A stretch of DNA of 64,000 nucleotides from Bacillus sp. HF117_J1_D (GCA_009928435.1 JAABNQ010000012.1:1-64000); one strand, 5' to 3'; numbered from the stretch's first letter, positions 7,813 through 16,999 are shown. The notes: a model not told the origin generated them from the letters alone. Program-made: numbers and translations.

Positions 7813-9349
7813 TCTTTCCCCAATCCCTTGATGCCCTTTGTTTTAACTGCTCTTGAGCTCGTGCATTTTTTGAGCGGCTGTTAAGCGCCCAAACTGGAAA
7901 ACGCACAATAGCATCTTTTAAATCTTTCACATCTAAAGGGGCCAGAGGTGCAATATACGGCGTCCCAAAGGAGTCCAATTTACACATATGGATGATAATC
8001 ATCATCAGGACAAACACAATCCCCACAAATCCAAGGGTGGCAGCGGCAATCATGATTGGTAATGACAGAATACGGACGGTGTTTCCCATTTCATAAGAAG
8101 GGATGCAAAATGACATGATTGCTGTTAAAGCAATCACAATGATCATCATGTTTGACACTAGGCCAGCATTAACGACCGCATCCCCGATAATGAGGCCTCC
8201 GACAATGCCAATCGTCTGACCAATTGGGGATGGAAGCCTGATTCCGGCTTCCCGTATTAATTCAATGGTAATCGCCATGAAGAGTGCTTCGAAAAATGGG
8301 GGAAACGGAATGTTTTCAATCGAGCTTTTGACAAGTGTTATCAAATCATATGGAATGATTTCAAAGTGAAAGCCGACAACAGCAATGTATATGGCCGGAA
8401 GAGTGAGTGCCCCCCAAAAACTGAATAACCGGATCAAACGAAAAATGGATCCCCCGTAAAATCTGATATTGTAATCATCAGGTGTTTGAAAGAAGGTAAA
8501 AAAAGTGACGGGTACAATGGAGGCATCTGCTGAACCCTCGCTCAAAATGACTACTCGTCCCTCCATTAAATGAGCTTCTGCCCGATCAGGTCTTTCGGTA
8601 AATAGAATTTGCTGAAACGGGGAAAGAGGATCATCTTCAATGAATTCTTCAATATATCCTGGACTAAAAACCATGTCGGTTGAGATCGATTCAATTCGCT
8701 TTTGAACTTCCTCAACGACCGAAGGATTTGCAAGCTCATTCATATAAACAATCGCTACTTTCGAATCAGTTTCCTTTCCCAATGTTAAATATTTGATCAT
8801 TAGTTGGGTGTTTTTCACACGTTCCCTGATCAAGTTCAAATTGATATTTAAATTTTCTACAAATCCTTCGTGGGACCCGCGCACAACTTTTTCATTTTCG
8901 GGCTCCTCTGGTGTCCGGACATTCACTTGAATGGTATTGAATAAAAAAATTTCAGTTCTATTCATCAAAAAAAGGGCGCAGTTTCCCATCAGCAGCGCGG
9001 ATACCGCCTCGTTCATGTTGTTTGAGATGTTAAGTTCAGTGCTTGTTATAGTCTCACTAATGCTTCGAGCTCCCTCAGCTTCAGATAACGGAATGAGGAT
9101 GCTTTTCTGAATTTCTTTTGTGTCAGCCATTGTCTCCAAATAGATCAGCTTTCCCTTCCTGCCATCGAAGGTCACATCACGCACTTTTAAATCTTCCGTA
9201 TAGCCAAAGGCCTCGTAAATATATTTGATGTTATCCTCAAGAGCAGGATGAACTGTAATTTCTATTTCTTGGAGGGTATTCTGTTGTTTCGGATTTTGCA
9301 CGATATTTTTTTGTTTTTTCTTCAACAGCTTTTGTATATTCCGAATCAT
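7802..9349 (-). CDS. spore germination protein, GerA family (A subunit)
   Basis: A 515-residue protein with a large soluble N-terminal domain (about 1-290), motifs ERPDRAEAHLMEGRVVILSEGS and FFQTPDDYN, and four to five membrane helices in the C-terminal half. This is the standard GerAA/SpoVAF layout of the germinant receptor A subunit. I place the start at the ATG at 9349, with AGGAGGG six bases upstream; an in-frame TTG or ATG further up lacks such a site. It is first in the A-B-C operon, so the complete tricistronic receptor is present. Such operons are normally transcribed in the forespore by sigma-G, but I could not identify a convincing sigma-G promoter upstream. Confidence 0.93.
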   Translation of the reverse strand: MIRNIQKLLKKKQKNIVQNPKQQNTLQEIEITVHPALEDNIKYIYEAFGYTEDLKVRDVTFDGRKGKLIYLETMADTKEIQKSILIPLSEAEGARSISETITSTELNISNNMNEAVSALLMGNCALFLMNRTEIFLFNTIQVNVRTPEEPENEKVVRGSHEGFVENLNINLNLIRERVKNTQLMIKYLTLGKETDSKVAIVYMNELANPSVVEEVQKRIESISTDMVFSPGYIEEFIEDDPLSPFQQILFTERPDRAEAHLMEGRVVILSEGSADASIVPVTFFTFFQTPDDYNIRFYGGSIFRLIRLFSFWGALTLPAIYIAVVGFHFEIIPYDLITLVKSSIENIPFPPFFEALFMAITIELIREAGIRLPSPIGQTIGIVGGLIIGDAVVNAGLVSNMMIIVIALTAIMSFCIPSYEMGNTVRILSLPIMIAAATLGFVGIVFVLMMIIIHMCKLDSFGTPYIAPLAPLDVKDLKDAIVRFPVWALNSRSKNARAQEQLKQRASRDWGKNGQ

Positions 9350-9577
9350 GCCAGACCCTCCTGAAAAATTTTTATTATCTTTCCCCAATTCAGGAGGCAG
9401 CATACAAGAAATGGCCATGAATCATTTTCAAAAAATTCACCGAGAGAATCAATATAGTTATAGCATTTACAGGTGGGTACCTTTCCCTTTTCTTTAGATC
9501 AGGTTTTTTTCGCATTTTCATAGAATAAAAAACTATTTTCCTAACTGGATATTTCTCTTATCTGAAGCAATGTCTTT

Positions 9578-10093
9578 CTAATTAGCTGTCCACTTATAAT
9601 GTATAAACCTTATATTTACTCCATTGAAGTGAATGGTGTCATCGCTTATATCTAGTCGCTCAAACCCATTTTTCTCTAAAACCCTTTGAGAAGCTATGTT
9701 ATTTGTTGTTGTTTTCGCTTTTACTTGTTTTACAATGCCTTCTTCTGAAATTTTCTCTAATAAGAGCTTTAATGCTCTACTGGCGATTCCTTTTCCAGCA
9801 TATAATTGCCCCACTCTGTAGCCAAGATGGCCAATCGCTTGCTCCTTTTCTATGTCCACTAAGTTCATTCGTCCCAAGATAGAATGGTTTATATCCTTAA
9901 TTAGGTAAAAATTGGATATTTCGTGATTTTGCTCATCTATCAAAGAATCTAGCTGATGTAGAAAAGAGTCGAACTGGTAGTATTCGTCACCGCGAGATGG
10001 AACTGTTTTTTCAAAATACGTTTTGTTGTTTAGTTCAAATTCAAACAATGCTTTAGAATCCTCAATACGTAACTTTTCTAGTGATAAGTTCAT
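9578..10093 (-). CDS. GNAT-family N-acetyltransferase
   Basis: A 171-residue acetyl-CoA-dependent acetyltransferase of the RimJ/RimL/SpeG-like GNAT group. The acetyl-CoA-binding region is visible as GYRVGQLYAGKGIASRALKLLLEKI, and the C-terminal RVLEKNGFERL motif is typical. I use the ATG at 10093 with AGGTGG nine bases upstream; a GTG eleven codons earlier has no site. The substrate is not predictable. Monocistronic. Confidence 0.85.
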   Translation of the reverse strand: MNLSLEKLRIEDSKALFEFELNNKTYFEKTVPSRGDEYYQFDSFLHQLDSLIDEQNHEISNFYLIKDINHSILGRMNLVDIEKEQAIGHLGYRVGQLYAGKGIASRALKLLLEKISEEGIVKQVKAKTTTNNIASQRVLEKNGFERLDISDDTIHFNGVNIRFIHYKWTAN

Positions 10094-10339
10094 AGAGGGA
10101 GGCCACCTTTCTATAGGAATATTCACTTTTATTCAATACTATAGCACAAGCTCTTCTTTTCTTTTCATCTATCTGAAGAAGGAGCGGCCTCACTTGCCCA
10201 CATGCAGTTGCCTAAAGTACGGAAAAGATAGGCGGAACCCATCATACTCCTTGAGAAAATGGTTATGAACAACAATGTATAGAATTTGGGAAGGAGAAAT
10301 TTGTATAGTAATCATTATGTGATTGGAAAGGAGATTAAT

Positions 10340-11398
10340 ATGTTTGCGAAAAAGGTTCAGACAAAGTCTATCGTTATGATTAGTGTAATAGCATTAATAT
10401 TAAGTCTATTCGCTAGTCCAATAGGATCTGATGCTAGTAAGAATTTGAAAGTATCAAATGCAAGTGGAACCTATGTTGTAACAGCTTCAACGTTAAATGT
10501 AAGAACAGGCAATTCAACAAAGTATAAGCGTCTCGGTTATTTGAAAAAGAATGAGCAAATCAATGTAACTGGCACAACATCAAATAATTGGTACAGGATC
10601 ACGTTTAAGGGAAAGACAGGTTACGTTAGTGGAGCCTATTTGAAAGCGGTGCCCAAGAAAAAAACACCAGCTAATGAACAGGCAAGTGGAGAATATACAG
10701 TAACTGCCAGCACATTAAATGTCCGTTCAGGAGCAAGTATAAAGCATAAAAAAATAGGCTCTTTGGGTTTAGGGAGTCGGATCAATGTAACTGGCAAGAC
10801 ATCCAATGCTTGGTATTGCTTCAACTATAAAGGTAGAACAGGCTATGTAAGTGGTTCTTATATTAAAAAGACAAATAGTGCTCAAATAAAGCCAACATAT
10901 ATCAAAGGTGTTTTGATTGTAAATAAAAAATATTCACTTCCTGATAGTTATGCGCCAGGTGAAAGTATGGCGGCGCGAAAAGCGTTTAACGAGATGAGAA
11001 ACGATGCGAAGAAAACAGGATTGAACTTAACAGTATTCAGTGGCTATCGCACTTACAGTTATCAAAATCAGCTTTATCAGCATTACGTTGCACGAGATGG
11101 AAAAGCAGCAGCGGATCTTTACAGCGCTAGACCGGGACATTCGGAACACCAAACAGGATTATCATTTGATATTGGTGAGGTTGGAAATGAAAACCAATGG
11201 TTTTCTGAAACCCCGGCGACCGAATGGATGGCGAAAAATGCTCATAAATATGGTTTCATCGTACGTTATCCAAAGGGAAAAGAGCATATCACTGGGTACC
11301 AATACGAACCATGGCATCTGCGATTTTTGGGGAAAGACCTAGCAACAAATGTATATACAAGTGGATTAACTTTGGAAGAGTATTTAGGGATTAATTGA
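10340..11398 (+). CDS. secreted D-alanyl-D-alanine carboxypeptidase, two SH3b domains plus VanY domain
   Basis: A 352-residue exported cell-wall peptidase. A signal peptide (SIVMISVIALILSLFASPIG) is followed by two bacterial SH3 domains, each with the YVVTASTLNVRTG-type motif (about 42-105 and 118-180), and a C-terminal zinc peptidase of the VanY/DacB M15 family. Zinc and catalytic motifs are GHSEHQTGLSFDIG (His and Asp ligands) and EPWHLRF (His). It should trim the terminal D-Ala of peptidoglycan stem peptides, with the SH3 domains holding it to the wall. I chose the ATG at 10340, preceded by AAAGGAGAT; an upstream in-frame ATG at 10286 has a weaker context. Own terminator downstream. Confidence 0.92.
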   Translation: MFAKKVQTKSIVMISVIALILSLFASPIGSDASKNLKVSNASGTYVVTASTLNVRTGNSTKYKRLGYLKKNEQINVTGTTSNNWYRITFKGKTGYVSGAYLKAVPKKKTPANEQASGEYTVTASTLNVRSGASIKHKKIGSLGLGSRINVTGKTSNAWYCFNYKGRTGYVSGSYIKKTNSAQIKPTYIKGVLIVNKKYSLPDSYAPGESMAARKAFNEMRNDAKKTGLNLTVFSGYRTYSYQNQLYQHYVARDGKAAADLYSARPGHSEHQTGLSFDIGEVGNENQWFSETPATEWMAKNAHKYGFIVRYPKGKEHITGYQYEPWHLRFLGKDLATNVYTSGLTLEEYLGIN

Positions 11399-11410
11399 TG
11401 CAGAAATGAA

Positions 11411-11455
11411 AAAGAGCTTATCCAAGTTAAGAACTGGCTTGGATAAGCTCTTTTA
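11411..11455 (+). terminator. hairpin terminator after the VanY-like gene
   Basis: AAAGAGCTTATCCAAG pairs perfectly with CTTGGATAAGCTCTTT, then TTTA. Confidence 0.88.
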
Positions 11456-11688
11456 TTCTAAATACTGGCACATGATAAATGAAAGATAAAACCGACATTT
11501 TCAGTCTTTGTGAGTAGGTGGATGCTGAACGGCATGAGTTCTAGTGGTGCATGACAGTCCTCTTACTTAGCGCAAAGCGTAGGTGGAGGATGAATGCTTG
11601 CCTTTGTTGAATTTTTCAGAAACATTCGTTCCTTTTTGTGTTAGAGTGGGACATAGGTAGCCTCATGATTCACGAGGGGGGATCGAAG

Positions 11689-11910
11689 GTGGATTTATTA
11701 CTTTGGATCACTATTGGTTTTATCATAGTCGGATTTGTTGTTCTCATTTCTATGAAAAAAGGTATGGAAAGTAAGCTCGCTTTTATAACAGCAAATATGG
11801 AAAACGAGGAAAACTCAACAAAAGCTACATCCATAATTTGCTGGATAGTGGGTACCACAGCTTGGGGAATAGTGAGTATGATTCTTATTGTTTGGTGGTT
11901 TCATCATTAA
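11689..11910 (+). CDS. small membrane protein of unknown function
   Basis: A 73-residue protein starting VDLLLWITIGFIIVGFVVLIS with a GTG start and a strong GAGGGGGGAT site. Two transmembrane helices (about 3-24 and 48-70) flank a short charged, likely cytoplasmic, loop (KKGMESKLAFITANMENEEN). No family is recognised. An in-frame upstream ATG exists but lacks a binding site. A strong terminator follows directly, supporting a real transcription unit. Confidence 0.6.
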   Translation: MDLLLWITIGFIIVGFVVLISMKKGMESKLAFITANMENEENSTKATSIICWIVGTTAWGIVSMILIVWWFHH

Positions 11911-11920
11911 TTTGGATACT

Positions 11921-11962
11921 AAAAATTAGAACTTCCAGATAATCGGAAGTTCTAATTTTTTA
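11921..11962 (+). terminator. hairpin terminator after the small membrane gene
   Basis: AAAATTAGAACTTCC pairs with GGAAGTTCTAATTTT, then T-run. Confidence 0.88.
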
Positions 11963-12020
11963 ATTGGGGGAGGGAAGAATCATATGACACCATACAAAGT
12001 CTGAAGTGAAAAAGAGCAAC

Positions 12021-12059
12021 TGTTACGATAAAGAGAGAAGGGAGTTTTTTATCGTAACA
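12021..12059. repeat. perfect 12-bp inverted repeat
   Basis: TGTTACGATAAA pairs with TTTATCGTAACA across a 15-base loop. It lies just downstream of ctaG (minus strand) and has no strong T-run on either side. It may stabilise the ctaG mRNA end or act as an inefficient terminator. Confidence 0.55.
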
Positions 12060-12108
12060 TAGGTTTTCGAAAAAGGTGGTTTTGACTTATCAAATCACTA
12101 GAGGACCA

Positions 12109-13035
12109 TCATTTACGGGTGTCCTGATTGCTTTGAGCTTGTGAGAAGCTCAGCGTTTCCTTGAATGCTTCTTCTTGGTCCTTTCGATACCAATCGAAGA
12201 AAATTTTAGCGATAATGGCCCCGTATACAATTTCCTGGACAACCTTCATGATGATTCCGCCAAGCTGCTGATCTTGAAGGACACCTAAAGGATTGAACAA
12301 CGATATCAGTTCTGGTGATGATGAACCTAATCCTGATAATGAGGCTGGTGTTGCACATAATGCCAGTGCATTTAGCCACGCTTCAGGATCGGAATATGTT
12401 TGATACATGGGGTCGTTTGCAAAGATGATGAGCGCGCAAGCTGGCAGCATGAGGACGCCATTCGCAAACATATATCCTGTTTTCAATATTCCGGACATCT
12501 TATCGTATTCATGAAGAGGATTCATAACAGGCCAAAACATGAAAAGAGCTAAACAAAATAATAATGTGTGGATAGCAGCATGATAAAAGCTGGTTGTTTT
12601 TGAGAAATCAAGAATGAATGGAACATGATAAACTGAAAAACCCACATTGAATAGCAAAAGTGCCACTACAGGTTTTGTCAAATGATGAAATAAGTGCTTG
12701 ATTACTCTAATATTCAACATTGCCCTCCACAGCCAGTCTGGTATCGAATGAATAAAAAGAATAGGCATTATTAATAAAAGGAATGCCATTTGAAGCATAT
12801 GCATCGTTAACATCATGTGACTCATTAAATCGATTGGTGATCCTTTAATGATATACAGGATCATGACAAAGCCAACAAACGAAGCGATTTGCTTTTTGCT
12901 AGGGGGCTTGCTCCCTTTAAAGAAATGCCGGTACTTAACTGTAATGAGATAATAAATAACAGTCATAGAGAGTAAAAATATGGAAAAATATGGACTCCAC
13001 AATGAACGGAAGTCAAATAAATAGAAGATAGGCAT
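12109..13035 (-). CDS. ctaG: cytochrome c oxidase assembly factor CtaG
   Basis: A 308-residue polytopic membrane protein of the Bacillus CtaG (caa3_CtaG) family, needed for assembly of the copper centres of caa3 oxidase. Seven hydrophobic segments are visible, and histidines fall in or next to helices (MSHMMLTMHMLQMAFLL, YHVPF, FYHAAIHTLLF), as in the family. RBS GGGGTGACTT precedes the ATG. A 53-codon membrane gene lies just upstream on the same strand. The ctaCDEF structural genes are not in this window. Confidence 0.93.
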   Translation of the reverse strand: MPIFYLFDFRSLWSPYFSIFLLSMTVIYYLITVKYRHFFKGSKPPSKKQIASFVGFVMILYIIKGSPIDLMSHMMLTMHMLQMAFLLLIMPILFIHSIPDWLWRAMLNIRVIKHLFHHLTKPVVALLLFNVGFSVYHVPFILDFSKTTSFYHAAIHTLLFCLALFMFWPVMNPLHEYDKMSGILKTGYMFANGVLMLPACALIIFANDPMYQTYSDPEAWLNALALCATPASLSGLGSSSPELISLFNPLGVLQDQQLGGIIMKVVQEIVYGAIIAKIFFDWYRKDQEEAFKETLSFSQAQSNQDTRK

Positions 13036-13100
13036 AAGTCACCCCGCTCGCTCTATCAATATTGGTGTGAAATCTATCGTTTAATGATCAAGTAAAAAGA

Positions 13101-13262
13101 TTATTGATAATAGCCGACTGTCCTCTTGTCATCCGGATGTGGATCGATCAATTCCTTTGTATCGGTTGGAAAAGCAATGACCACTTCGTACATTACAATT
13201 ATTCCCGGAATTAGAACCACCGTCACCAGTATACCGATCACCATCATTAAAAACTGAGCCAT
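13101..13262 (-). CDS. 53-residue single-span membrane protein upstream of ctaG
   Basis: The frame begins MAQFLMMVIGILVTVVLIP and continues through one long N-terminal membrane helix (about 4-30), followed by a polar tail with DPHPDDKRTVGYYQ. GGGGATGAG lies before the ATG. It ends 65 bases before the ctaG start on the same strand, so it is probably co-transcribed with ctaG and may have a role around the oxidase; this is guilt by position only. No family recognised. Confidence 0.6.
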   Translation of the reverse strand: MAQFLMMVIGILVTVVLIPGIIVMYEVVIAFPTDTKELIDPHPDDKRTVGYYQ

Positions 13263-13373
13263 ATACTCATCCCCATTTAATTTTTTTTGAAGACATTTTC
13301 TAAAACGTGATTGATCTTCACAAAAAAATTCTAAAGGAAAAAATATCGACTGTGACCATCCAATCTTTATGAA

Positions 13374-13402
13374 AAAACCCCATCCAGCTTTTGGGGGTTT
13401 AG
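13374..13402 (+). terminator. short hairpin with T-run
   Basis: AAACCCC pairs with GGGGTTT over an 11-base loop. There is no plus-strand gene just upstream, so on this strand its role is unclear. Confidence 0.4.
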
Positions 13403-13517
13403 TGCGTATGCGAAGACAATTAGTAACTAATATTTAGAGAATTCAAACAAAAATCTCCGTTTTTTGTTATGATAAAAAAGGAAGAGGAGTTAAATAAATT
13501 GAAGAAGCTATGATTAA

Positions 13518-13700
13518 ATGGATCTCTTCTGCTTAGTTAATCATTTTATTTACTTGGATTTACAATTAAGTATACACTCAATTGCAATTTTTCTAATTGG
13601 CACCAGTCTTTCCACAGTTGTACTTAGAAAACGAGATGCTGCCCTATTAGCTATTGGCACGGTAATTTATGCGTTCTTCAATAGGTTTTTATATTTTTAG
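13518..13700 (+). CDS. possible 60-residue membrane protein
   Basis: The frame contains two hydrophobic stretches (HSIAIFLIGTSLSTVV and ALLAIGTVIYAFFNRFLYF). GAAGAGGAGTT lies 20-30 bases upstream, too far for the ATG used here but well placed for an out-of-frame TTG that stops after four codons. Either the gene is frameshifted near its start or the ORF is fortuitous. No family recognised. Confidence 0.3.
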   Translation: MDLFCLVNHFIYLDLQLSIHSIAIFLIGTSLSTVVLRKRDAALLAIGTVIYAFFNRFLYF

Positions 13701-14031
13701 TTTGAATCTTACCTATTCTTTTGGATAAAAAAATGAAAGGCATTGGTCTATTCAGACTAAAGGTGACAAGGCTCTTAAATTAGATATGTAATAAGTGCTT
13801 TATTTTTTTAATCCGTAGGGACGTGTTTCTTTAGGATAGAAAGGAGCAGACTATGACATCTACACTTATCAAAATTACACACCATTTCTTTAAAGTAAAG
13901 GAATCCTGATGCTTACATATTATATACCTTAGCCATGAAATTACATGGGCCGCCTTTAAAATAAGAAATATTATATTTTATGCGAAAACAGGATGATTTC
14001 AAATCTGAAAATTTTAATGAAGGAGAGTAAT
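13701..14031. other. intergenic, nothing recognised
   Basis: AT-rich sequence before the second GNAT gene. No hairpin, ORF or promoter with good spacing stands out. Confidence 0.4.
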
Positions 14032-14571
14032 ATGAGAAATAAACCTGGTAATAAGCTATTAATACTAGAACCCTTAAAAAAAGAGCATGCATCAAAATTG
14101 TATCCAGTACTAAAAGATCCAATGATTTACTCGTATATTCCAGAAGATCCTCCAATAAGTGAAGTAGCCTTAGCAGAAAAATTTGATTCTTTGACTCAAG
14201 GGGCACCGAATCACCTATCTGAGTTATGGTTAAATTACGCAATATATATGAGTGATTTTTCACAGTATATCGGTACCCTTCAAGCAACAATCAATACCGA
14301 TAATAGTAAAGCAACTATTGCTTATCTTCTTAACTCTAAATATTGGGGTAAAGGTTATGCTAGGCAAGCAGTGTCTATCATGATTAAAAATTTAATTAAA
14401 GAACATGGAATTGTTGAATTCGAATCCTGTATAGACATTAGGAATACTAGGTCATTAAAACTAGTTAAACAATTGGGATTTAAATGTACAGATTATAAGG
14501 AAAACAGTGATTTTTTCAAAGGAAAGCCAAGTCATGAATATGTTTATACAATGAGAACTGATCATTTATAA
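14032..14571 (+). CDS. GNAT-family N-acetyltransferase (RimL-like)
   Basis: A 179-residue acetyltransferase. The acetyl-CoA pyrophosphate-binding motif is seen in YWGKGYARQAVSIMIKNLI, and the C-terminal part has RNTRSLKLVKQLGFKC, the usual final beta-alpha unit. The start ATG at 14032 has AAGGAGAGT seven bases upstream; an in-frame ATG 13 codons earlier lacks a site. It is noticeably AT-rich compared with the core genes further right, which may indicate transfer. Substrate unknown. Confidence 0.85.
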   Translation: MRNKPGNKLLILEPLKKEHASKLYPVLKDPMIYSYIPEDPPISEVALAEKFDSLTQGAPNHLSELWLNYAIYMSDFSQYIGTLQATINTDNSKATIAYLLNSKYWGKGYARQAVSIMIKNLIKEHGIVEFESCIDIRNTRSLKLVKQLGFKCTDYKENSDFFKGKPSHEYVYTMRTDHL

Positions 14572-15085
14572 AACTGGACAGCAAATGATATTGATTTTAA
14601 ATTCTGGGTTATCTGACTAAAATTGAGGCATAAAATTAAAGCCGATTTTGTATATTACATGTTATGTTTAAAGGTGCGGTACAAGAAGTATTATTATCTA
14701 TCACTCTTTAGTCTTAAAATAGTGTTAACTTTGCCTTTTAAATTGTCAGTATGGCCACCACCAGGATTTGAACGCCCATCAAACTTTTCCAACCCTATAA
14801 TGTGAGTTGCTCCTTTGAAGGGATATTCGAGTGACTGGAGGTACACTAGTGCCTTTGGTCTTTTTTATTTATAGTATACCTATTTTCTTGTTTTAAGAGA
14901 GCATGAAACGAGTAGTTGGCAAAAAAGTGGAGGGTCAAAACAAGCTATAATTGGATGGTTAAAAGTATGTCATTTCCATTAAAATGATTAATAGGACTTT
15001 ATTTCGCTAATTCTATTTTTCGTGTGGGTGAATATTTTTTACAAAATGGGGGCTTAAAAAGGTAAAGATGGAATTTCTATATTTT
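14572..15085. other. AT-rich intergenic region
   Basis: No supported gene. A 60-codon open frame at 14623-14805 has no ribosome binding site and no recognisable product. The stretch ends where the tandem repeat array begins. Confidence 0.4.
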
Positions 15086-15487
15086 GGATAGTATTTGCGA
15101 ACATCGGATAGTATATCCGAATTCTGGATAGTATTCTGTGAACATTGGATAGTATTTCAGAAATCCGGACAGTATTTGCGAACTTTGGATAGTATTTCGG
15201 AAATTCGGACAGTATTTCCGAACCTCGGCTAGTATATCCGAAATCCGGACAGTATTCTTCGAACCTCGGCTAGTATTTCAAAATTTCGGACAGTATTGCC
15301 GAACCTCGGATAGTATTTCAAAATTTCGGACAGTATTGCCGAACCTCGGACAGTATTTCAAAATTCTAGACAGTATTTCCGAACCTCGGACAGTATTGCC
15401 GAATATCGGCTAGTATTTTCGAAATCCGGACAGTACTGCTGAACATCGGCTAGCATTTCAAAATACCGGACAGTATTGCGTAATCTG
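15086..15487. repeat. tandem array of 20 imperfect 20-bp repeats
   Basis: The consensus is about GG(A/C)(T/C)AGTATTTCCGAACCTC. Twenty units follow head to tail without spacers: 18 are 20 bp and two (the third and ninth) are 21 bp. The invariant core is AGTAT; the second half varies. In the right half the units alternate between a type ending in AATTTC and a type ending in GAACCTC, so the higher-order period is 40 bp. The array stops directly at the promoter/operator of the MocR-type gene. It is not a CRISPR, because no unique spacers exist. Confidence 0.95.
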
Positions 15488-15515
15488 TAAGTACTCCTGT
15501 ACTTATAGGTATAAT
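15488..15515 (+). promoter_or_regulatory. palindromic operator and -10 of the MocR-type gene
   Basis: TAAGTAC-TCCT-GTACTTA (15488-15505) is a perfect 7-bp inverted repeat lying immediately before TATAAT (15510-15515), over the expected -35 position. An operator here would fit autoregulation by the MocR-type protein encoded 50 bp downstream. The regulator-site pairing is inference. Confidence 0.6.
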
Positions 15516-15565
15516 TATTTTTATAAAACATCATGCTTGTAAATCTCAATTCGGAGTGATTGTAC

Positions 15566-16999
15566 ATGGAGTTCACACCAGATCCTTCGTCCAAAAAACC
15601 TATTTATAAACAAATTGCGGAGTTTATAGAGCAAGGTATTTCATCAGGGGAACTTTCTCCTGATGTTCCCTTGCCATCTGAGCGTGCTTTAGCAAAAAAG
15701 ATAAAGGTTAATCGCAGCACGGTTGTAGCAGCTTATGATGAATTGCAATCTATTGGATTGGTAGTCAAAAAAAAGGGGAGCGGTACGTATATCAATACGG
15801 ATATATGGGGGATATCTCACAAACGGGTACCCAATTGGGGAAGATATGTGGAGGATGGCTCTTTTCTGCCCAATCTACCTTTAGTACAGAAAATCCGTAC
15901 GGAAACACAGAAGAATGAGCGGATCAATTTGGCAAGTGGTGAATTGGCTTCAGATCTCTTTCCAGCTGATCAATTTCGTTCTATTTTAACTGAGCACCCA
16001 TTCAATGGTCACTTAGGATATGATCATCCACAGGGGAGTGAGCTGCTACGAGAGACGATTTCTCATCATGTGGAAGATGATAAAAATATCCGTGTCAGTC
16101 CAGATTCAATCCTGATCACTTCGGGAGCGCAGCAAGCCCTTCACTTAATCGTGCAATGTTTGCTGAAGCCAGGAGATACTGTAGCGATTGAAAATCCGTC
16201 ATACGCCTATTCCCTGCCTATTTTTCAATCTGCTGGTCTTAGAATTTTATTATTGCCAGTTGATAAATATGGCGTGAATCCAGATGATATTATAGAACTA
16301 CAGAAAAAACATCGGATTCGAATGTTGTTCTTGAATCCAGATCATCAAAACCCTACTGGGGCAAAAATGTCTGTATCTAGACGTAAACGGATTTTGGACA
16401 TTTCTTCAGAATATGGCATTCCAATTATAGAGGACGATCCATATAGTTTGACTTCGTTTGATGGAAAAATAGGCCCTTGTTTAAAGTCAATGGACGATAG
16501 TGGGAATGTAGTGTATATTAGTTCGCTTTCTAAAATAGTAGCATCAGGACTGCGAATTGGCTGGATCATTGGGCCGCAAAAGGTGATCGAACGCTTGGCT
16601 GATGCCAAACAACAAGTGGATTTTGGGCACAGTGTCTTTCCACAATGGGTGGCTAATGAATTTTTAGGATCACCACAATTTGGCAAACATATTTTAATGC
16701 TTCGACAGCACCTTCGAGAGCGAAGAGATTTAATGATTTCGTCGCTTTTGAAGATATCAGATCATGAAACGAATTTTTTTGTACCCGAAGGCGGAATTCA
16801 TTTATGGTATAAGTTAAATGAACCAGTTGATGAATATAGGCTACTCGATGAATCGATGAAAAAAGGGGTAGCGTTCGTTCCAGGGAGTATTTTTGGTTCC
16901 GATAAAGGCTATATTCGTTTTTCTTATGGACGAGGGCAAAACCACTTAATCGAAGAAGGAATCTCCAGATTTGCCAGTGCATTAAAAAGTTTCGTTTAG
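15566..16999 (+). CDS. GntR/MocR-family regulator with aminotransferase domain
   Basis: A 477-residue fusion regulator. An N-terminal GntR winged helix-turn-helix (about 8-75, PIYKQIAEFIEQGISSGEL, LPSERALAKKIKVNRSTVVAAYDEL) is joined to a fold-type I PLP aminotransferase domain (about 110-475). That domain has NPSYAYSLP, FLNPDHQNPTGAKMS, EDDPYS and the PLP lysine in YISSLSKIVASGLRIGW. MocR proteins sense PLP or amino compounds and regulate vitamin B6, GABA, taurine or transport genes; the effector here is unknown. I use the ATG at 15566, nine bases from GGAG; a TTG two codons earlier is too close. The upstream region carries a palindrome and the 20-unit repeat array. Confidence 0.92.
   Translation: MEFTPDPSSKKPIYKQIAEFIEQGISSGELSPDVPLPSERALAKKIKVNRSTVVAAYDELQSIGLVVKKKGSGTYINTDIWGISHKRVPNWGRYVEDGSFLPNLPLVQKIRTETQKNERINLASGELASDLFPADQFRSILTEHPFNGHLGYDHPQGSELLRETISHHVEDDKNIRVSPDSILITSGAQQALHLIVQCLLKPGDTVAIENPSYAYSLPIFQSAGLRILLLPVDKYGVNPDDIIELQKKHRIRMLFLNPDHQNPTGAKMSVSRRKRILDISSEYGIPIIEDDPYSLTSFDGKIGPCLKSMDDSGNVVYISSLSKIVASGLRIGWIIGPQKVIERLADAKQQVDFGHSVFPQWVANEFLGSPQFGKHILMLRQHLRERRDLMISSLLKISDHETNFFVPEGGIHLWYKLNEPVDEYRLLDESMKKGVAFVPGSIFGSDKGYIRFSYGRGQNHLIEEGISRFASALKSFV

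Noticed and set aside
9349-9480. Sigma-G promoter before the ger operon
   Set aside because: Expected from biology, but no pair of -35/-10 elements with correct spacing was found.
14745-14790. A stretch whose complement resembles a tRNA T-loop and acceptor end (GTTCAAATCC then GGTGGTGGCCA)
   Set aside because: The T-arm stem does not pair and no D-arm, anticodon arm or acceptor strand is present.
15086-15487. CRISPR array
   Set aside because: Units abut without unique spacers, and no cas genes are nearby.
15358-15594. 78-codon minus-strand frame with internal peptide repeats
   Set aside because: It is a translation of the tandem DNA repeat array and lacks a start signal.
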